Assembly (NCBI GenBank): GCA_019916065.1
Contig: CM034233.1
Coordinates: 17,568,436-17,632,435 of the forward strand
Source: Vitellaria paradoxa
Lineage: Eukaryota; Streptophyta; Magnoliopsida; Ericales; Sapotaceae
Length of the DNA: 64,000 nucleotides
Direction of reading: 5' to 3'
In this document: positions 1 through 12,830 of the stretch, one piece after another
Layout: each line of letters begins with the position of its first letter
Position numbering within the stretch: position 1 is the first letter of the stretch
The notes under the pieces: model-generated
Databases searched by the model: none
What the model saw: only the letters and a program-made list of their open reading frames with translations
Told to the model about the DNA's origin: nothing
Translations under genes and position numbers: made by a program

Positions 1-1033
1 TTTGTCTCTTTACATTAACGCTTGCGATTACTTGATTTATTATTTGATACTAAGTTTTACGTATTTTTAAATTTTATTTATTGAATGATGTAATAATAAC
101 CATAAAAATAATATACTATTCAAAAAAGTATTTTATGTGGTAAAATTGTTCCAAGATTTTTAAATGATGATTACAAAAGAGTACTAACATAGAAACATAA
201 AAATAGAAAGTGCTGCCTTTGTTTACCTTTCCCTTGTTTGATTTTAGTGCATAAATTTAGATTTATTTATTATATTTAATAAATAATATTTGAATTTAAA
301 TAATATAAAAAGATAAGAGTGGAATTTAAATGTAAGGTGATGGGTAAAATTGTAATAAAACGAAACACATTATATCATGATACAAATATAAAATAATAAA
401 TACATTAATCTACTCTGTTATAATGAAAAAAGGATGGAGGGAGGGTTGGTGAATCTCGACAAAACCCACATGAAGTTTGTCACAATTTTAGCGACGGTTA
501 GCTTTTTAAAATCACTCCACTCTTCAAAGTCTCGCGTCTAGATAAAATTCCATGTTTTCATAATCTTTACAAATAATTCACTTTGAGAAATAATGGGCAC
601 GAGTAGTCTGCACCTTTCTTCTTGTATATATATATATATATATATATGTAGTAAACTAGTTCTTAATGAGCCAAATCAGATAATATTTGTTACACCACAC
701 CGAGTACACTAACCTTTAACTTAAGGAACACGCAAGCCTAAATCTTATTCAACCAAAATTTACTAAAGAACCTTCAATCAAAAAAATAATCTTGCCATTT
801 AAAAATTTACGAGAATAAATAAAATGTTCTGTTAACTTTTCAAACTCAAAACAACTAGTAATTAAAATATGCTAAATCATCAAACTCTAATCTAGCTACA
901 AAAATAAAATCTATCAATTAATATAAAATTGTTCCTAAGAAGCCACAACTTAAAGGTCCCATTGCTAGAGTCTATGTCTAATTTCTTCGAAAAATTGTAT
1001 CCAAGTCATACTTGGTAATCTTTTAAAGTTATT
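1..1033. other. AT-rich intergenic sequence, no gene seen
   Basis: No open frame of useful length and no recognisable domain is present. A (TA)n microsatellite lies at about 624-648. The sequence is otherwise plain AT-rich plant intergenic DNA. Confidence 0.6.
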
Positions 1034-1379
1034 AGTCACACTCAAAAAAAAGTATTGCTTTTAAGTCACATTAATGTGAAAAATTTTGTATTTAAGTCAT
1101 ACTTTTGAGTGGGTCCCACGAGTTTGTTTTAAATATAATTTATAATATGACTTAAATGCCCTTTTTCTATAATTAACTGAGATGAAGTTGCCGAAAATTA
1201 TGGAACCGAAAATCACGTTTTCCGTTTTTGTTTCATTCCTTATAAATCGCGTGAAGATATAGTGAGATAAAAATCTGTTAAAGGATTATATACGAAGGAA
1301 TACACACGGATTACGCGAGTTTGTGCTGTGAGATTAACGTCGGTCAAATGAATATATACGGATCTGGATTACGTATTTA

Positions 1380-2200
1380 AACACATGACTGCGATACTGT
1401 TTTTTTTAGGATGCATGCTCGTTCAAAAACAGTATCGCATGACTCTATCATGCAAACATCACATGTAAACACAAAAATAGTTCCCATATCAAACGAATGA
1501 CCGACAGTACCGCATGTGTGACAGTACCACATGTCTGCGGTACTATTTTTTTTAGGATGCATGCTCGTTCAAAAACAGTACCGCATGACTATATCATGCA
1601 AACATCACATGTAAACACAAAAATAGTTCACATATCAAACGAATGACCAACAGTATCGCATGTGTGACAGTACCACATGTATGCGGTACTGTTTTTTTAG
1701 GATGCATACTCGTTCAAAAACAGTACCGCATGACTATATCATGCAAACATCACATGTAAATACAAAAATAGTTCACATATCAAACGAATGACCGACAGTA
1801 ACGCATGTGTGACAGTACCACATGTCTGTGGTACTGTTTTTTTAGGATGCATGCTCGTTCAAAAACAGTACCGCATGACTCTATCATGCAAACATGACAT
1901 GTAAACACGACATGTAAACACAAAAATAGTTCACATATCAAACGAATGACCAACAGTACCGCATGCGTGACAGTACCATATGTCTGCGGTACTGTTCTTT
2001 TTAGAATGCATGCTCGTTCAAAAACAGTACCGCATGACTCTATCATGCAAACATCACATGTAAACACAAAAATAGTTCACATATCAAACGAATGACCGAC
2101 AGTACCGCATGTGTGACAGTACCACATGTCTGCGGTACTGTTTTTTTTAAGATGCATGCTCGTTCAAAAAATAATACCGCATGACTCTATCATGCAAAGA
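1380..2200. repeat. Tandem array, about six units of ~146 bp, each with a hairpin
   Basis: The anchor word ATGCATGC or its variant recurs at 1411, 1557, 1702, 1847, 2006 and 2152, giving spacings of 146, 145, 145, 159 and 146. The 159 spacing contains a small internal duplication of a CATGTAAACAC word. Each unit carries the arm GCGGTACTGTTTTT and its reverse complement AAAAACAGTACCGC, separated by about 19 nt. This makes a 14-bp stem, and the arms are conserved in most units. A second inverted pair (ACAGTACCGCA and TGCGGTACTGT) spans the unit boundary. Confidence 0.85.
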
Positions 2201-2214
2201 ATGGTGCTGTTTTA

Positions 2215-2420
2215 ATGAGGTACTGTTTTATTATGCGGTACTGTTTTATCATGCGGTACTGTTTTATATGCGGTACTGTTTTATTATGCAGTACTGTTTT
2301 TTATGCGGTACTGTTTTATTATGTGGTACTGTTTTTTATGCGGTACTATTTTTATGCAATAATGTTTTATTATGTGGTACTGTTTTTTATGCGGTATTGT
2401 TTTATTATACTGTTTTCCTA
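2215..2420. repeat. Array of about 12 short repeats derived from one hairpin arm
   Basis: Units of 15-19 bp of the form ATGCGGTACTGTTTTATT are repeated about twelve times with point changes. They correspond to just one arm of the hairpin in the neighbouring ~146-bp array, always in the same orientation. Short open frames across this region are repeat artefacts. Confidence 0.85.
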
Positions 2421-2703
2421 AATAGTTTTGATTTTGTTTCCAAAAATCAGTTTTGCTTGTTTTGTAAAGAAGATGGAAAGTCGCGGAATTAAGTTTTTCT
2501 CAAACAGTTTTGATTTTGTTTCCAAAAATCAGTTTTACTTGGTTTATAAAGAAGATGGAAAGTCACGGAAGTTATGAGTAAAGTGTGCACTATTTTCAGA
2601 TAAAACTGGCAATTTTGAAATGTAGTGAAATACGCGTGATGTCATTTTTTGTCTTTTTGTTGCAAGTGTGACTTATTCACAAGTAAGTTTTTTGGGTATG
2701 ACT

Positions 2704-4372
2704 TAAATCATTATAAGTACATAAATAGTAACCGGCTTCCAAAAACCCCTAATTTCTTCCATGCTCACCTGAAAAATGTTAAAAGGAGGTTGATTGCCAA
2801 GCCAAAAATAATAATATCCATTTGAAAATAATAAATTTTCAAATAAACAATTTAATCAAGAAAAATTCTCAAGTAACCATGACCATGCATAATCAATAAT
2901 AATTTCAAAACCTGCACGTCAGAGTGCAATAACATTCATATTTCACCCCGTCAATCACAAACTGTGATGACAAACATTAATCCATAGATATTTGAAAATT
3001 AAATATAAAATGTGCCAATATACTTTCTCATGGGTAGTACCCGTTGGATCCAAAATCGTACTTAGAGTCACCTAGTCTGGCTCCTGAGTTCTTTCCTAAG
3101 CCGATCCGATTGAGGTCACCACGGTTTTTACGGCCTGTTCCTACAATCGTTGAGAACTAGGGGTTTTCACGGGCCTATTCCCTAGTTGCTAGAATCACAC
3201 TACTTAAGGAGTCTGTCCCTTGGACTTTAATTTTTATTTTCAATAAACACAAAATAATTTTCCATCACAATCTCATACTTTCCAGGATTAAACACAAGTG
3301 TCCAAATAACTTTACTTATGCTCAATAGCATAAAACATATAATATCCTTATCAAAACAATAAAATTTTTCACAAAAAATAATCTAAAAATTTTCAACTTT
3401 CAAATCTTCATGCATGAAATAATTTATAAAATAATACTAGCAAGACAAACCACTCACCTGAAGTCCAACGGTGTAAGTGTAAAAATAAATCAGGATAAGT
3501 TGTCACAATTCTATAACTCTCTGACGCAGAACAAGCGACGAATAGGTTGTGATATCATTCACGTAGGCGAAAGAATATTTGATTCAACATGAAAAAAAAA
3601 ATTCAGAATACAAAATCTAAAAGAATAAGCTCTCCACAGAGAAATTCTGATTTATTGAGTAATAAATACTAAAGAAAACTGCTCCCCTACCTTCCTTATA
3701 TAAGCTAACAAAGTAGTCCTAATTTAAGTAAGAAACTAATGAGCTAATCCTAAATTGAGTAAGAAACAAATAAGAGAGTCCTAAACCAAATCTGAAAAGA
3801 AATCTAAAATGAATAATAATCCTAACTAAATCTGAAAAGAAATCTAAATTGAATAGGAATCCTAAATTAAGTCAACTAATTCTAATAAAACTGTAATACA
3901 CATAAAAAAATAAATAACACGTAAATAATATATATATATATATATTTGGGTTATAACAATATTTTGAAGTGGCTCAACTTGTTTATTAAATGAAAAAGTC
4001 AAATGAGCCGGTTCATTTTTCATCCATAACAGTTGTGTACGTAGACAGGCTAAAAGAGAGATTGGATGTTGATATATCAAATTAGCCACAAAAAGAAGAT
4101 TTTAGAAGCCCACAAACTGATAAAACACAGGTTTGATCATATCTGGAAGTTCATCAGTGCAGAGAGCCAAACAATCTCATAGACATCCCGGTATATATAC
4201 TCACCATTACAATTGCTACTTACAATGAAGCAAACTAAGGTTTTCCCTCCAACCAATTTCCATCTAACAATAACAAGGGCTGACTACTACCAAAACTTGC
4301 TTAAAAAAGCTCATACAATGGAAACGAATACCAGACTACTTGACAGCACATAGTAGAGTTTGAAATGCTGTG
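2704..4372. other. Intergenic, with repeat-family fragments
   Basis: No gene was found. About 3040-3230 holds a higher-GC passage that resembles, in style, the block near 62.5-62.8 kb. About 3600-3900, read on the minus strand, looks like part of a retrotransposon LTR. It has two copies of a motif around TCTGAAAAGAAATCTAAA and a TATATAAG box (about 3697-3704) upstream of a CAATAAA-type stretch. No partner LTR or target duplication was found, so this is only a candidate solo-LTR fragment. An (AT)n run lies at 3927-3944. The PRIN2 3' untranslated region probably occupies the last few hundred bases. Confidence 0.35.
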
Positions 4373-6578
4373 TTATTGATTGCCATTACCGGTGGTCCAT
4401 TCCTTCCAGTCCTTGTCAACATGATCTTGAGCCCATTTAACTGCTGCGCGTGCAGCTTGGGGTCCTCCAGGCAAGCCGCGCTCCTTCAAAGCGTCAGCCA
4501 TGTCGATGAAAGGTTCAACCAGGAGGGTACCAGGACCTCCATACTCTGTGTGTAAGAAGTTACCAAATATCTGTTATAGAGATTGAGTTCAGAAGGTAAA
4601 ATAGTTCAGCATCTGCAGACCTAATTTTTTGAATAATATGACAAAACACTGTAAGCAAGCATTCCAAGCCTCTCTACCAATTAGAAATAGAAAACATATA
4701 CTTGAAACTAGTTAATTATAAAAGAAAATTTGTATGGATAATGCAGCAGGGAGCTCGCATAAGATAATATGCGTGTGCGCTCTAGAATAATTCCATCTAC
4801 AATAATGTGGCAGGTAATTTTCATTATTTTATTATTAGTTCACTCTTCAAAATTGAGATGACATTCTTTATTTTGGCTCCTCTCTTGTGTGTGTTTATTT
4901 TTTATTTTTTTCTCACCTCAAACCTCAACTGTAGTCAGCAATCAGATTGGATGCAGAACTTTTAGCTCCGTTGCACTGTAATTCCAATAGCATATGACAT
5001 CCTGCAAATACCGCCCACTTTTCGTTGTACATGTCTCTTCTCCAGAATGCAAAACCCTAATGCATGTCTTTCTAGTCACAAGCTACTGTAGTTTTGCCAG
5101 GAGAAACTAGTCCAAACAGCACAGTGATTTTTACTTTTTTATCTTATTTTATTTTATTTTTTCCAATTTCCTTGTCTTCTGAAATAGTATAAACGAGTAT
5201 TTGGAGGTGTTTCTTGGCAACAACAATATTCTTTTGGTTGCTGTTTGAAAATTTTCCTAGAGGCATCCTCAGTTCACAAGCTATTAAAAGTTTGCAACTT
5301 CTTTTTTTCTTTTTTTTTTTTCAATTAAAACGGGCACGGAAAATGGAAAGTAAAAGAGAGGAAATATAAAATTCCAAATGCATAATTTTATTTGAGTAGA
5401 TGAAAAAATATAGAAAAGGCATTTATCAATAAATTAATTTTCCAATTTAATTATTTATATTTTTGCAAATCCCATGCGTTTTTTCTTCCATATTCCATTA
5501 CTAACCAAATATGAGGAGTGATTTTGAATCTCTATCCATTTCTTTTTCCTTCCGACAAATCTTTAATTCAAACACAGCCTTAGGCATCATCAACAGCTTC
5601 CCCAAACAGAACCCCTAAAATAAGTTAAAAAATACAACCTCCCTATTCAATTAACTCTCCCATAGCGTCCCTAAACCATTCCCTACTGCATTAAAATATT
5701 CATTCTTAAATAATTATTTATTGTTTTTTATTTTCAAAAATCTCTTTTCTTTCCAAATGAAAAAAAATATTAAAATAATAGTTAAGGGAGCAACCGTCAT
5801 CCTTAAATGTAAGGATTCATTTTGGTTGATCCAAACTTAGGGAAGTACATAGAGAACAATATACTGGAGGCCAAAAAAAAAAAAAAAACATTCCCCCCCA
5901 TAATAATAGGGGATCCCCTAGAGCAGGGAAACTGCTGGATATGCCCTAAAGGAATGAATCCTAAACCCCATATTAAAGCTAGGTAAATTAACAGAACTGA
6001 GTAGTGGGGAGTTTGAACTAGGCTTATTACGATTATCAAGCTTAAAAAAAAGGGTTCAGGTTTAGTCTGATAATATTTCAAGTTGAACTCAAGCAATCCT
6101 TTAAACATGTCGAATTAAATATTATAATCATCCAGAACAAACATGATTTGTCCAAAACTTTTTTCAATCAACCGGCCCGTCCAAATTTGCCTAACATTAG
6201 CAATTTATCCAAGGCCCTTTTCAATCAATTGATAACATGACATGTTTATGCAATCTCTTTCTCTTGCAGCATTGCAGAGGATACTCAGGCTCAAACATAC
6301 ATGAACACTTTACATAAATAATATTAAAAAAAATATACAAAATAAAGAAAGAAAGAGAGAGAGGAGATGAGCAGGAAAAATAAAAACTACCTCAGTGCAG
6401 ATTCCAACAACCTCGTCTAGAGAATCTCCATACAAATCTTTCTTCTTTTTGAAGAGTCTACTGCTAAGATGGTTCCTGAACTTCTCTGTCTCCTATACCC
6501 ACAAAAACACAACAACAAAGCAATAAACTATGATCCCTCAGTAATTGAATCAAACACACACAATACATACACAAATAC

Positions 6579-6613
<35 letters not shown>

Positions 6614-6973
6614 GAATTCAAAAACAATACAGGTAAAAAGAGTACTCACAGCATCAGCAAATTCAGGAATGGGGTCGGGGAATTTGTACTCTGAAGCCCT
6701 GCAAATCAGCCTCGTGAAAGAGGAACAAGAGCAGGGAATAGATGGGCAAAGTGACTGCCTTTTCTTGCCCAGCAAAGGGAGCATACGAAAGTGTTTGAAC
6801 CCAAAAACACTTCTGTGTCCATTTGAAATGTGAGCTGAAACCCAACAAACAGCCGCTGACGAAGGAGGAGGAGGAGGAGGAGGAGGAGGAGAAGAGAGCA
6901 ATGAAGAAGGATGATTGAAGGGTAGAGAAGAAGATTTGAAGGTTAAAGGGAAATTAGATATAGCGGAAGCCAT
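4373..6973 (-). CDS. PRIN2: PLASTID REDOX INSENSITIVE 2 (PRIN2), chloroplastic
   Basis: Three exons on the minus strand: 6973-6650, 6492-6391 and 4570-4373, all phase 0, encoding 207 residues. Residues 1 to about 91 are a Ser- and Pro-rich chloroplast transit peptide with a run of nine prolines encoded by a GGA-type trinucleotide repeat. The mature part starts near CRASEYKFPDPIPEFADAE. The last exon carries the family core (EYGGPGTLLV, ERGLPGGPQAARAA, KDWKEWT). PRIN2 is known as a small nucleoid protein that supports plastid-encoded RNA polymerase and redox-dependent plastid transcription. Donors are GTGAGT and GTAGTT. Intron 1 (157 bp) holds an ACAT/AT microsatellite, and intron 2 is 1.8 kb. 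The identification rests on remembered family sequence and on its neighbour, polymerase lambda, which is also adjacent in Arabidopsis. Confidence 0.88.
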
Positions 6974-7994
6974 CTCTATCCCCCAAAGAGATAGAACGGA
7001 CGAATGAATTAACAGAGAGTCATAAAGAAGGACACCAAAATTACAATTTCGTCCTCACATTTATGCCCACATTATTTTACACCTATTCCAGTACAAAAAT
7101 TAGTTTGATGTTTAATTTTGTTTAAGTTCATAATATTCCACATACAATTGTTAAATAAACTTGATAAAATTATAAAAGCTACTTTTGACATTAACAAAAT
7201 AATTTGAAATAATTTCTTGAAATTCATTATTTATTTATAAATAAATTATTCTTATCTCTCGTCAACATTAAGTATAATTTAAAAATTTTTTTGACCATTT
7301 AAATTTTACAATTATCTCTCTTACATCTAAGGTTTAAAACACTTAACCCCTTTTTGTTAATTTGCAACGTTAAATTTTAGTAAAGTAAACCAAGTTCACC
7401 AATTTTTTTTTTAACGTAAAAAATAGATATACCCTCAATTAAATACAAAATAAAACCAAAAACCAAATTGCAAACTCTTCGAGCACCCACACCCACAAAC
7501 AATTTGAATTGAGACCAAAATGGGCAAGTAAAGATTCCATCAGAAAGCAAGATGAATTCCGATGTCAACTAGTTCCACCGCCGACGCCTTGGTGTCTTCC
7601 ACCGCCGTCGACGCTTTGGCCTTGGCGCTCACTCAGACATCAGCCCCAACCATTGATTCCCTCTTCAAGCCAACGACCCAAAAACCAGTGAATTTGCATC
7701 ATCCAAAATGGGTTAAAAACTTTAGGATCTTTCATTTTCTACAAATCCTGCAGCCTGTTTTACAGCCTCCAACTACAAATCCGAGACGTAACTTTCTCGC
7801 CGACGAATTTGAGGCACAGCCTTTAGAGAGCAGAGAGATGGAATGGGAGCATTAAAAACAAAAAACTTAAGGCACCGAGGTTTGCACTGGTAGATGCTTG
7901 GGGCATCACAAACACTAAAATGGGTTTGGGTTTTTTTGATCTTTTGAAGTTTTTCAATTTCCTCAGACTTTACATAGACATGCATGTATATATA

Positions 7995-8025
<31 letters not shown>

Positions 8026-9527
8026 GGGAAGAATGCTTGCATAAAGTGCTAAGGAAATTAGGATTGACCAATCAGAGTTGTTGGTGGTGGATCCACCGAA
8101 TGAGAGAAGATACGGCGTAAGCGCTATTAGCAGTACCCGCCCTTAGTGTGATTGGCAAACTTGAATTATGGTTTGACTAGGGAAGAACAAAGCACAGTAT
8201 TATGGTATTAAAAACTTTCTATAGCAAAGAGAAGGCAAAGATTTGGTTTTGGTTATCGATAAAGGCCGAGGATAGCAAAGGGTTGCCGGCTGTGAAAGCC
8301 ATGAATTTTTATCTTTCAGCTCTGCACTTTCTCGCTCTTCTTCCTTTTGTTTTTTGTTTTTTAAATAAAAATCTAAACTGACAAAAATTTATTAAAATTA
8401 TATTTTATTAATTGTTTCAATAATTAAATTTAATAAAATATATTTCATATTAATTTAATTAATAATTTAACTATTTGATTAGTTAATTAATTTAATTATT
8501 AAAGATAATTTTAATTTAATAAAATATTTAAATTAAATAATTTATTATAACATGATGTAATAAAAATAAATAAATTATTCCATCATTTGAATAGAGAAAG
8601 GCTATTGGGGAAATAAAGACATTTTAATCATTAAAAATGAATCAAGAGTATTTATGTCATCTTACTATAACACCGTTAAATTTTAACACTCAAACTAAAA
8701 GAAGAGGTTAAATATTGCAAACATTATAGCATATGAGAGATAAGTGTAAAGTTAAAATAGTTAAGAAAAATTCTTGCATTATGTCTAATGTTCAGGAAAA
8801 TATGCGAATGAAAAGAAGAAACAAAGAAGAAGAAAGAAATATAAAATTTCAAATACACATTCTTATTTAGTTGAACAAAAAATTGCGAATGAAAATAAGA
8901 GATTTCTTAGTAAATTAACTTTTTTAAAATTTTAAAACTTTCATACTTGCTCTCATTTTATTTTTTATTTCCATTAATAATCCCAGGTCACCAAAAATAG
9001 TTAAGTGCACAAATTTCTGACTATTGAAAAATGCAGAAGAGTCCCCCCCCCCCCAAAAAAAAATCTCAAGTCCCATTGCTGCTTAATGCACAAAAAATCA
9101 AAGCATTCGCAAATTTCTTGAATCTCATAAGATAATTATAGAGGCATAAAGCTTCTGCTGCACAGTTCCTAGAAGTAGAAGTTAATTCATGAGTGGATAT
9201 TTCTTTGAACAACTATTTTCCTTACAATGTTCTCTATTTTTATTTTTATTACAACTATTAACCTAACTAACTAACTTGATAATTGGGTACATAACTTGTG
9301 ATCTCAAAATCAGAACACAGCTGGGAAAACTGCTCAGTGACCAGGACAATAGCTAAAAGTCTTTACACCTACAGTGGTCATGAAGAGCAAAATGAACACG
9401 CATTACCAAGATCAAAAAAGCTGGCAAAAACAAGTTCTTTTTCCCACACAAACATTGGAAGCCAGAGTCCCCAACTACATCCACACGTGTGCCTATATAC
9501 AGCATGGTCACGAAAACTATTCACACA
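6974..9527. other. Intergenic between PRIN2 and polymerase lambda
   Basis: The PRIN2 promoter should lie just above 6973, but no clear TATA box is evident. A TG/TA microsatellite spans about 7985-8026. About 8370-8580 is almost pure A/T and resembles the block at 45.6-46.3 kb. A poly-C run is at 9043-9054. Apart from the doubtful frame at 7562-7855, nothing gene-like was seen. Confidence 0.5.
7562..7855 (+). CDS. Doubtful 97-residue open frame, possible exon or gene relic
   Basis: The first 40 or so codons are clearly more GC-rich than the surroundings and read MSTSSTADALVSSTAVDALA, an Ala/Ser/Thr-rich start like that of an organelle-targeted protein. The rest has ordinary intergenic composition. 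No domain was recognised and no downstream exon was found. It could be the first exon of a lost gene, an upstream transcript of the divergent PRIN2 promoter, or chance. Confidence 0.2.
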   Translation: MSTSSTADALVSSTAVDALALALTQTSAPTIDSLFKPTTQKPVNLHHPKWVKNFRIFHFLQILQPVLQPPTTNPRRNFLADEFEAQPLESREMEWEH

Positions 9528-12500
9528 TCACAGATTCCTCTCCTGTGGTTCAAGCCAAGGAAATCCCAGGAACTCAAACACTTCCTTTTCTGTCTTAAAA
9601 TGCAAACTTGCGCTAGCTCTTGCCCCCTGCACATATGCAGACAATAAACAAATGTTGAAAGACTCGGGCCAACAAAAAGAGAGAGCACAGTGGGAAATAT
9701 CTTAACCAATTCCTTACCCGTTTACTGCTAGTACTCTGAGTAGCTGGAAAAAGCCCCGTATCATCAAGTCGGTATCCCTTAGATTCTGCAAGTAATCTCA
9801 GTCTGCACAGGAATGGCAATTTGGCTATGGTGTAAAAACGTTCTGCCTTGGACCAAGTAAGAGATTTAGTTTTCTCCCTCAAAAAAGAGACAAGTCACCA
9901 GTGAACTCCTTTGGATCCACTAGTTAATAGGGAAAACTAGCTTTGTGGGATGGTTTTACAAACCCACTCAACTGTTTTGTGGTTGGTGCTTGCCTTCAAG
10001 AATTATGCATGGTTTATGAAAAGAAGTTCCAAAAAAGCTCTCTACAATGAGAAAAGCTTCTTCCTTTTCCACCAGGACTGATAGGCTCACATCCTTGAGA
10101 ACGAAGAGGATTGTCAATGGCCCGTTATCGTGTTTCAGATATAGTTCAATTATTTAGCCAAGGACAATAGATAGACTCATCTAGTCTTAGCAGCACTCTT
10201 CTAATTTCAATTTCCTCTAATGAATGCAAAAAGCATAGTCTTTGTTCATGTACAAACATATAATGTTCATATATGTTGGGGGGTAAATATATATTATGTT
10301 TTTGATAATTAAGTATTCACGCCATTTATCAGTAAATGGCATCAAGGGAATGCCGCCCGATTACCCAAAAAAAAAAAAAAAAAACCCTCATACATAGCCT
10401 GAGATTATAAATCCACTACGTATTACTCGTACCAATGGCACGAAATCATAATTTGACCTGTACAGAACTTAAATTTAAATTTGTAATTAAAATAAATTTT
10501 TAATGCATCAATATTTTCTGCATGGCACCCCCTCTTGTCTCGAGAAAAGAAAGAATGACGTTCTGCCCAGCATTTGTCTTTCCTGGGGGTGGCAAAATCA
10601 ACCCAAATCCATTAACCCGTCCAATTAAACCTATAATAAATGGGTTTGGGTGTTATTATTTTACTAATTGGGTTGTAATTAGGTAACTTATAAAATATCC
10701 ATTTATAAATGGGTGCAATTGGATTGTGAAACGGAACCCGTTAAAACACCAATTTAAATTAAAAAAATTAGTTTAATCTCTCTCTTTACACTGCGCTCTC
10801 CTCTCCAGAGAGAGAGAGAGAACACACACACACACACAAAAACATGCATGTACGCGCACGCGCACACACACGTGCATATACGCGCACACGTGCGTGGGCG
10901 CACACACGCGCGCGCACGCAAACACACCCACACACGCGCGTGCGCATACGCACATGCAAACACACCCTCCCACACACGCGCACACGCGCGCGCGCATACA
11001 CGTGCACACACGTGCGTGCGCACGCACGTATAAACACACCCACACGCACATGCACACACGCGCATGCGCGCACACTCCCACACACCCACGCGCATACACA
11101 TGCGCATACACGCGTGCACGCGCGCGCACGCACGCACCCACACCCACACCCACACAGAAAGAGAGTTGTTGAATTAAAATTGAATAAAAAATAAATCGGT
11201 TCGTATAAATTCAAAATTAACTAAAAATTGTAAATATAATATATAATATTATATAATATGTATAATATTATATTAATTAAAATAAATATTGATGTATTTA
11301 TATATATACACATTAATTGAAATAAATTTTTAATTTTTTTTTTTTAAAAAGTAAGCTAGGTTATAAGTAAATGGGTTGTGATATGGGTTCATCGGTTTAT
11401 AATAGCCCGTATCCAACCCGTCCATATTTAACCCGCCTTTTAAATGAGTGGGTTTGGGTTGCATCCATTTAACCTCCAACCCATTTAAACTCATCACTAA
11501 CCTGCCCATTTTGCCACCCCTAGTCTTTCCCCACGTCACGTACACAATTATTAAATCAACAAAATAAATCAAATGAATATTATTTTTAATTTTTAAATTT
11601 TAATTTAAGTACAATCAAATTAAATTTTAAATATTTTTTTTAAAACTTAGTTAACTTTGTTTAATATTCATTCATATAAAAAATATTTTAAAAACATATA
11701 TAAAAAAATCTAAAATGGAGAGAAAAATAAGAGTATCTTTTTATGTAAAGTGACCCAAAAAAAATTAAAGTGGAGAGGAAAAAATAATTCTGACCAATAA
11801 ATAAATTCAACAGTTAAAAATATAAAAATTTAAATTATTTACAATTAATTATTATTTATTCTATAATAAATTATTTATTCTAATTTGTATGTATTTAAAA
11901 AATTCAGTTTTCTAATGGTGTTGGTGTTGGTATGTTGGAGAAAAAAATAAGAGTGTATTTTTTTTGGAAAGTGACGGAAAAGACAACTAAAGTGGGAGGA
12001 AAAAAATAATCCTGACCATTAAATAACAGTTAAAAATATACCAATTCAAATTATTTAAAATTAATAGTGTAAAAATATATGTATTTAAAATTAATTATTA
12101 GTTATTATATAGTTAATTAATTATTCTTATTTACTTATTTATATTTATCTTAAAAAAAATTAATTTACCTTAAAAAAAACCCAACTTCCTAGCAAACCCA
12201 CCCCAACTAAAGTATATGTTTTAAAAAAAAATCTAAACTGAAAAGAAAAATAAGAGTGTATTTTTTTTTGTAAAGTCATCGAAAAGACAATTAAAGTAGG
12301 AGGGAAAAAATAATTCTGATCAAATTTAAATTCTTTAAAATTAATTAAAATTAATTTTTTAATTATTCTTATTTATTTATTATATTTATTTAAAAAAATC
12401 CCAACTTTTCAGCAAACCCACCCCACACCCCCCAACCTCAACCCTCGCGTGGCCCACCCCCATCCCCACTCTCTGCCCGCATAGCCCCACCCTCCCACTC

Positions 12501-12544
12501 TCTGCCCTCCCTCACTCCTCCCTCCCACACACACACTCACTCAC

Positions 12545-12584
<40 letters not shown>

Positions 12585-12790
12585 GTTGTGGCCCCCACAC
12601 CCCTCCCCATTTGACACACACATAAATGTCACGTCCAAAAACTGAGCTGCCTTGTATAATAGATATTTATTTAAAAAAATCCCAACTTTTCAGCAAACCC
12701 ACCCCCCAACCTCAACCCTCGCGTGGCCCACCCCCATCCCCACTCTTTGCCCGCGTGGCCCCACCCTCCCTCACTCCCCCCCCCACACAC

Positions 12791-12830
<40 letters not shown>

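Larger units (their letters stand above)
1034..2703. mobile_element. Inverted-repeat-bounded element filled with hairpin satellite
   Basis: The left edge begins AGTCACACTCAAAAAA. The right edge, read on the minus strand, begins AGTCATACCCAAAAAA. Similarity continues for roughly 45 bp, including a second shared AAGTCACA word, so these look like imperfect terminal inverted repeats. Inside are two tandem arrays (1380-2200 and 2215-2420), then a duplicated segment of about 80 bp (2424-2580). There is no open frame for a transposase. A clear target-site duplication was not found, so the superfamily is unassigned. It is best read as a non-autonomous DNA transposon whose interior became satellite-like. 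Confidence 0.55.

Noticed and set aside
2215..2420. CRISPR-like look of evenly spaced short repeats
   Set aside because: There are no unique spacers, the repeats are only 15-19 bp and decayed, and the setting is a plant nuclear genome.
2181..2492. Open frames of 68 and 103 codons on the plus strand
   Set aside because: They translate the short GCGGTACTGTTTTA repeats into a periodic peptide. There is no start context, domain or composition change.
10754..11214. Several overlapping open frames of 60-142 codons on both strands
   Set aside because: All are translations of the alternating CA/CG tract (Cys/Ala/Arg/Val or His/Thr/Arg repeats). Repeats without stops give open frames in every frame.
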